Positions 58,719-59,990 of a DNA stretch of 59,990 bases are shown here, piece after piece. The notes below the pieces were generated by a model. The model was given only the letters and a program-made list of their open reading frames with translations. It was not told where the DNA came from and did not search any database. The DNA comes from Bacteroidota bacterium (GTDB lineage Bacteria > Bacteroidota > Bacteroidia > Bacteroidales > FEN-979): NCBI GenBank assembly GCA_026391805.1, contig JAPLDJ010000017.1, forward strand, positions 83,378-143,367, given 5' to 3'. How positions within the stretch are numbered: position 1 is the stretch's first letter; every line of letters starts with the position of its first letter. Made by a program: the position numbers and the translations under genes.

Positions 58719-59990
58719 ATGTCAGAGCCGAAGATAACAAAGGAACCGCAGAGGGAATTCCGCCTGAGGGCGTTCTATCCGAATTATATCTCCCTGCAGC
58801 AACTCCTGGCAGGGCCATCCGGTCATAAGCCGTCTTCTCCGGATCCAGGTTTTCCGAAACCCGAACTGGAGTACAGGAACCCCGGGGATCCGGATTTCCG
58901 AACCCTTCCCCTGCAAAATACCGATGTGGCGATCCTTTGTCAGCCCGACAGGACAAAGGCAAATCAATACCTCAATCTTTTTCTTGCATCATTGGAAAAG
59001 GATGTTTCAGCAATAAAAGAGAAAGACCTTGTCATTAAACAGTACCTGAAAACGCTGAGGTCCCGGTTTGGCAGTCTGCATTTCACCGAAAACGAATCGG
59101 TGGTCCCTGCATCAACAAAGAATCCGTACGACGAGATCCTTTTAAGCCAGAAGGGAAAGGTATTGCTCGACCTGTACCATGAAGGGTATCCTGTTCCTGA
59201 TTTCTGTGTGCTGACATCCCATTCCTACCAGCTGGGCGAACGCGAGCGGGAAGCTTGTCTGCAGACGGCCATTTCGAATCTTGAAAAAATGACCGGCGAG
59301 AAACTGGGTGACCCCGATCATGCCCTGGTCTTTGCCATGCGTTCCGCCACACCGTATTATATCCCCGGACTGATGCCTACCTTCCTGAATGTCGGGGTTA
59401 CAAAGCTGAGTTTCCGGTCACTGGTGCACCGTTATGGCCGTCATGCCGCAAACAAGATCTACCTGAACAACCTGGAATCCATCTGCCAGGTACTTGCACC
59501 GGGAATGGATTTCTACCGGAACAAAAAAAATAATTGTGCCCCAGGTTATGATGATACCGAAGACCGAATCCACCACCTTTTCAGGAAAATCGAGGTCATA
59601 GATCCGCAGATATTGTATGATGCACACTACCAGGCAAAGGTATTCATGCGGTATTCTCACGGCTTCTTTACCAAGAACCAGGATCTGATCTACACATTTC
59701 AGCGGGGACATGTCACCTTTCCTGCGCTGATCCTGCAGAAAATGGTATGGACGATCCGTAACCACGATTCCTACCCGGGCGTCCTTTACAGCCGGCATTC
59801 GCGTACGGGCCTGGGGATGCAGATCGAGAGCGGAAGGGAAATCTTCGGCGAAGAGATCATGACCGGAAACATCCGACCCGAAGACCATGAGTATTTTGAC
59901 CGTAACGACATCAAGGAAGAATTTCCGGCCATTTACCATTTTACCCCCAAGCTCCCGAAACTGCAAGTAAAATTAAAATCACCGGCCACC
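58719..59990 (+). CDS. PPDK/PEP-synthase-like protein, N-terminal part (truncated by window edge)
   Basis: The frame is open for 424 codons from an ATG at 58719 to the right edge. From about residue 138 the sequence follows the PPDK N-terminal ATP-grasp domain. SQKGKVLLDLYHEGYPVPDFCVLTS corresponds to the nucleotide-binding opening. FAMRSATPYYIPGLMPTFLNVG (206-227) corresponds to VRSGAP..MPGMMDTILNLG. LYSRHSRTGLG to GEEIMTGNIRPED matches the TRNPSTGE...QGEDVV region. A 135-residue N-terminal extension is not part of standard PPDK, and several motif residues differ, so it may not be a classical pyruvate phosphate dikinase. The C-terminal half is needed to decide. Confidence 0.75.
   Translation, partial: MSEPKITKEPQREFRLRAFYPNYISLQQLLAGPSGHKPSSPDPGFPKPELEYRNPGDPDFRTLPLQNTDVAILCQPDRTKANQYLNLFLASLEKDVSAIKEKDLVIKQYLKTLRSRFGSLHFTENESVVPASTKNPYDEILLSQKGKVLLDLYHEGYPVPDFCVLTSHSYQLGEREREACLQTAISNLEKMTGEKLGDPDHALVFAMRSATPYYIPGLMPTFLNVGVTKLSFRSLVHRYGRHAANKIYLNNLESICQVLAPGMDFYRNKKNNCAPGYDDTEDRIHHLFRKIEVIDPQILYDAHYQAKVFMRYSHGFFTKNQDLIYTFQRGHVTFPALILQKMVWTIRNHDSYPGVLYSRHSRTGLGMQIESGREIFGEEIMTGNIRPEDHEYFDRNDIKEEFPAIYHFTPKLPKLQVKLKSPAT

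Overview
The window is chromosomal DNA of a free-living member of the Bacteroidota, most likely Bacteroidales-like. Three things point there. Many secreted proteins end in type IX secretion (T9SS) sorting domains, and a PorZ-type T9SS component sits at the left edge. Promoters follow the Bacteroidota pattern: a -7 box TAnnTTTG, often about 20 bases from a TTTG or TTTC box, with little Shine-Dalgarno signal. The housekeeping proteins (TopA without zinc ribbons, MiaB, QueA, IspD, RuvC, short PabABC) are of Bacteroidota type. No phage, insertion sequence, rRNA or CRISPR array was seen.

Layout. 1-7.4 kb: a leftward envelope cluster, with a Wza-like lipoprotein, a Wzc-like tyrosine autokinase, CysD and CysN linked by 1-base overlaps, then truncated porZ. 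7.4-17.8 kb: housekeeping genes (miaB, topA, a degenerate arginase-like protein, ruvC, a flippase-like membrane protein, a family 2 glycosyltransferase, ispD, queA, a HAD hydrolase). 17.9 kb: a tRNA with anticodon CAT between two heptamer repeat arrays. 18-38.7 kb: secreted and surface proteins (DUF1028, a gingipain-like C25 protease, T9SS cargo, GH3 glucosidase, YiiX-like peptidase, a CHU_C repeat adhesin, a TonB-dependent receptor, a beta-barrel, PepSY-like, a four-repeat cargo, a TMTC-like TPR membrane protein). 38.8-42.8 kb: a rightward run of retropepsin-like protease, a secreted protein with four glycogen-binding-like domains, an unknown secreted protein and an M48 lipoprotein. 42.9-49.4 kb: a BACON-domain T9SS protein and four paralogous small secreted proteins. 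49.4-60 kb: a desaturase, another T9SS cargo, pabA/pabB/pabC, a LysE exporter, a GH29 fucosidase and the start of a PPDK-like protein.

The most system-like feature is the four-gene family at 45985-48864. Each gene is its own transcription unit. Each has a near-identical upstream module (TTTC, 20 bases, TACCTTTG, preceded by three spaced GATCC-like pentamers) and its own hairpin terminator. The products are small exported proteins of unknown function that share a core motif, so they look like a co-regulated, locally duplicated exported family.

The second unexplained structure is a class of intergenic arrays with strict 7-base (sometimes 9-base) periodicity and a different unit at most sites. 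At three convergent gene ends the array is built as two mirror-image halves that could fold into a long hairpin.

Starts were moved inward from the longest reading frame where a signal peptide or promoter position called for it. Functions are assigned from motifs read by eye, not from database searches.
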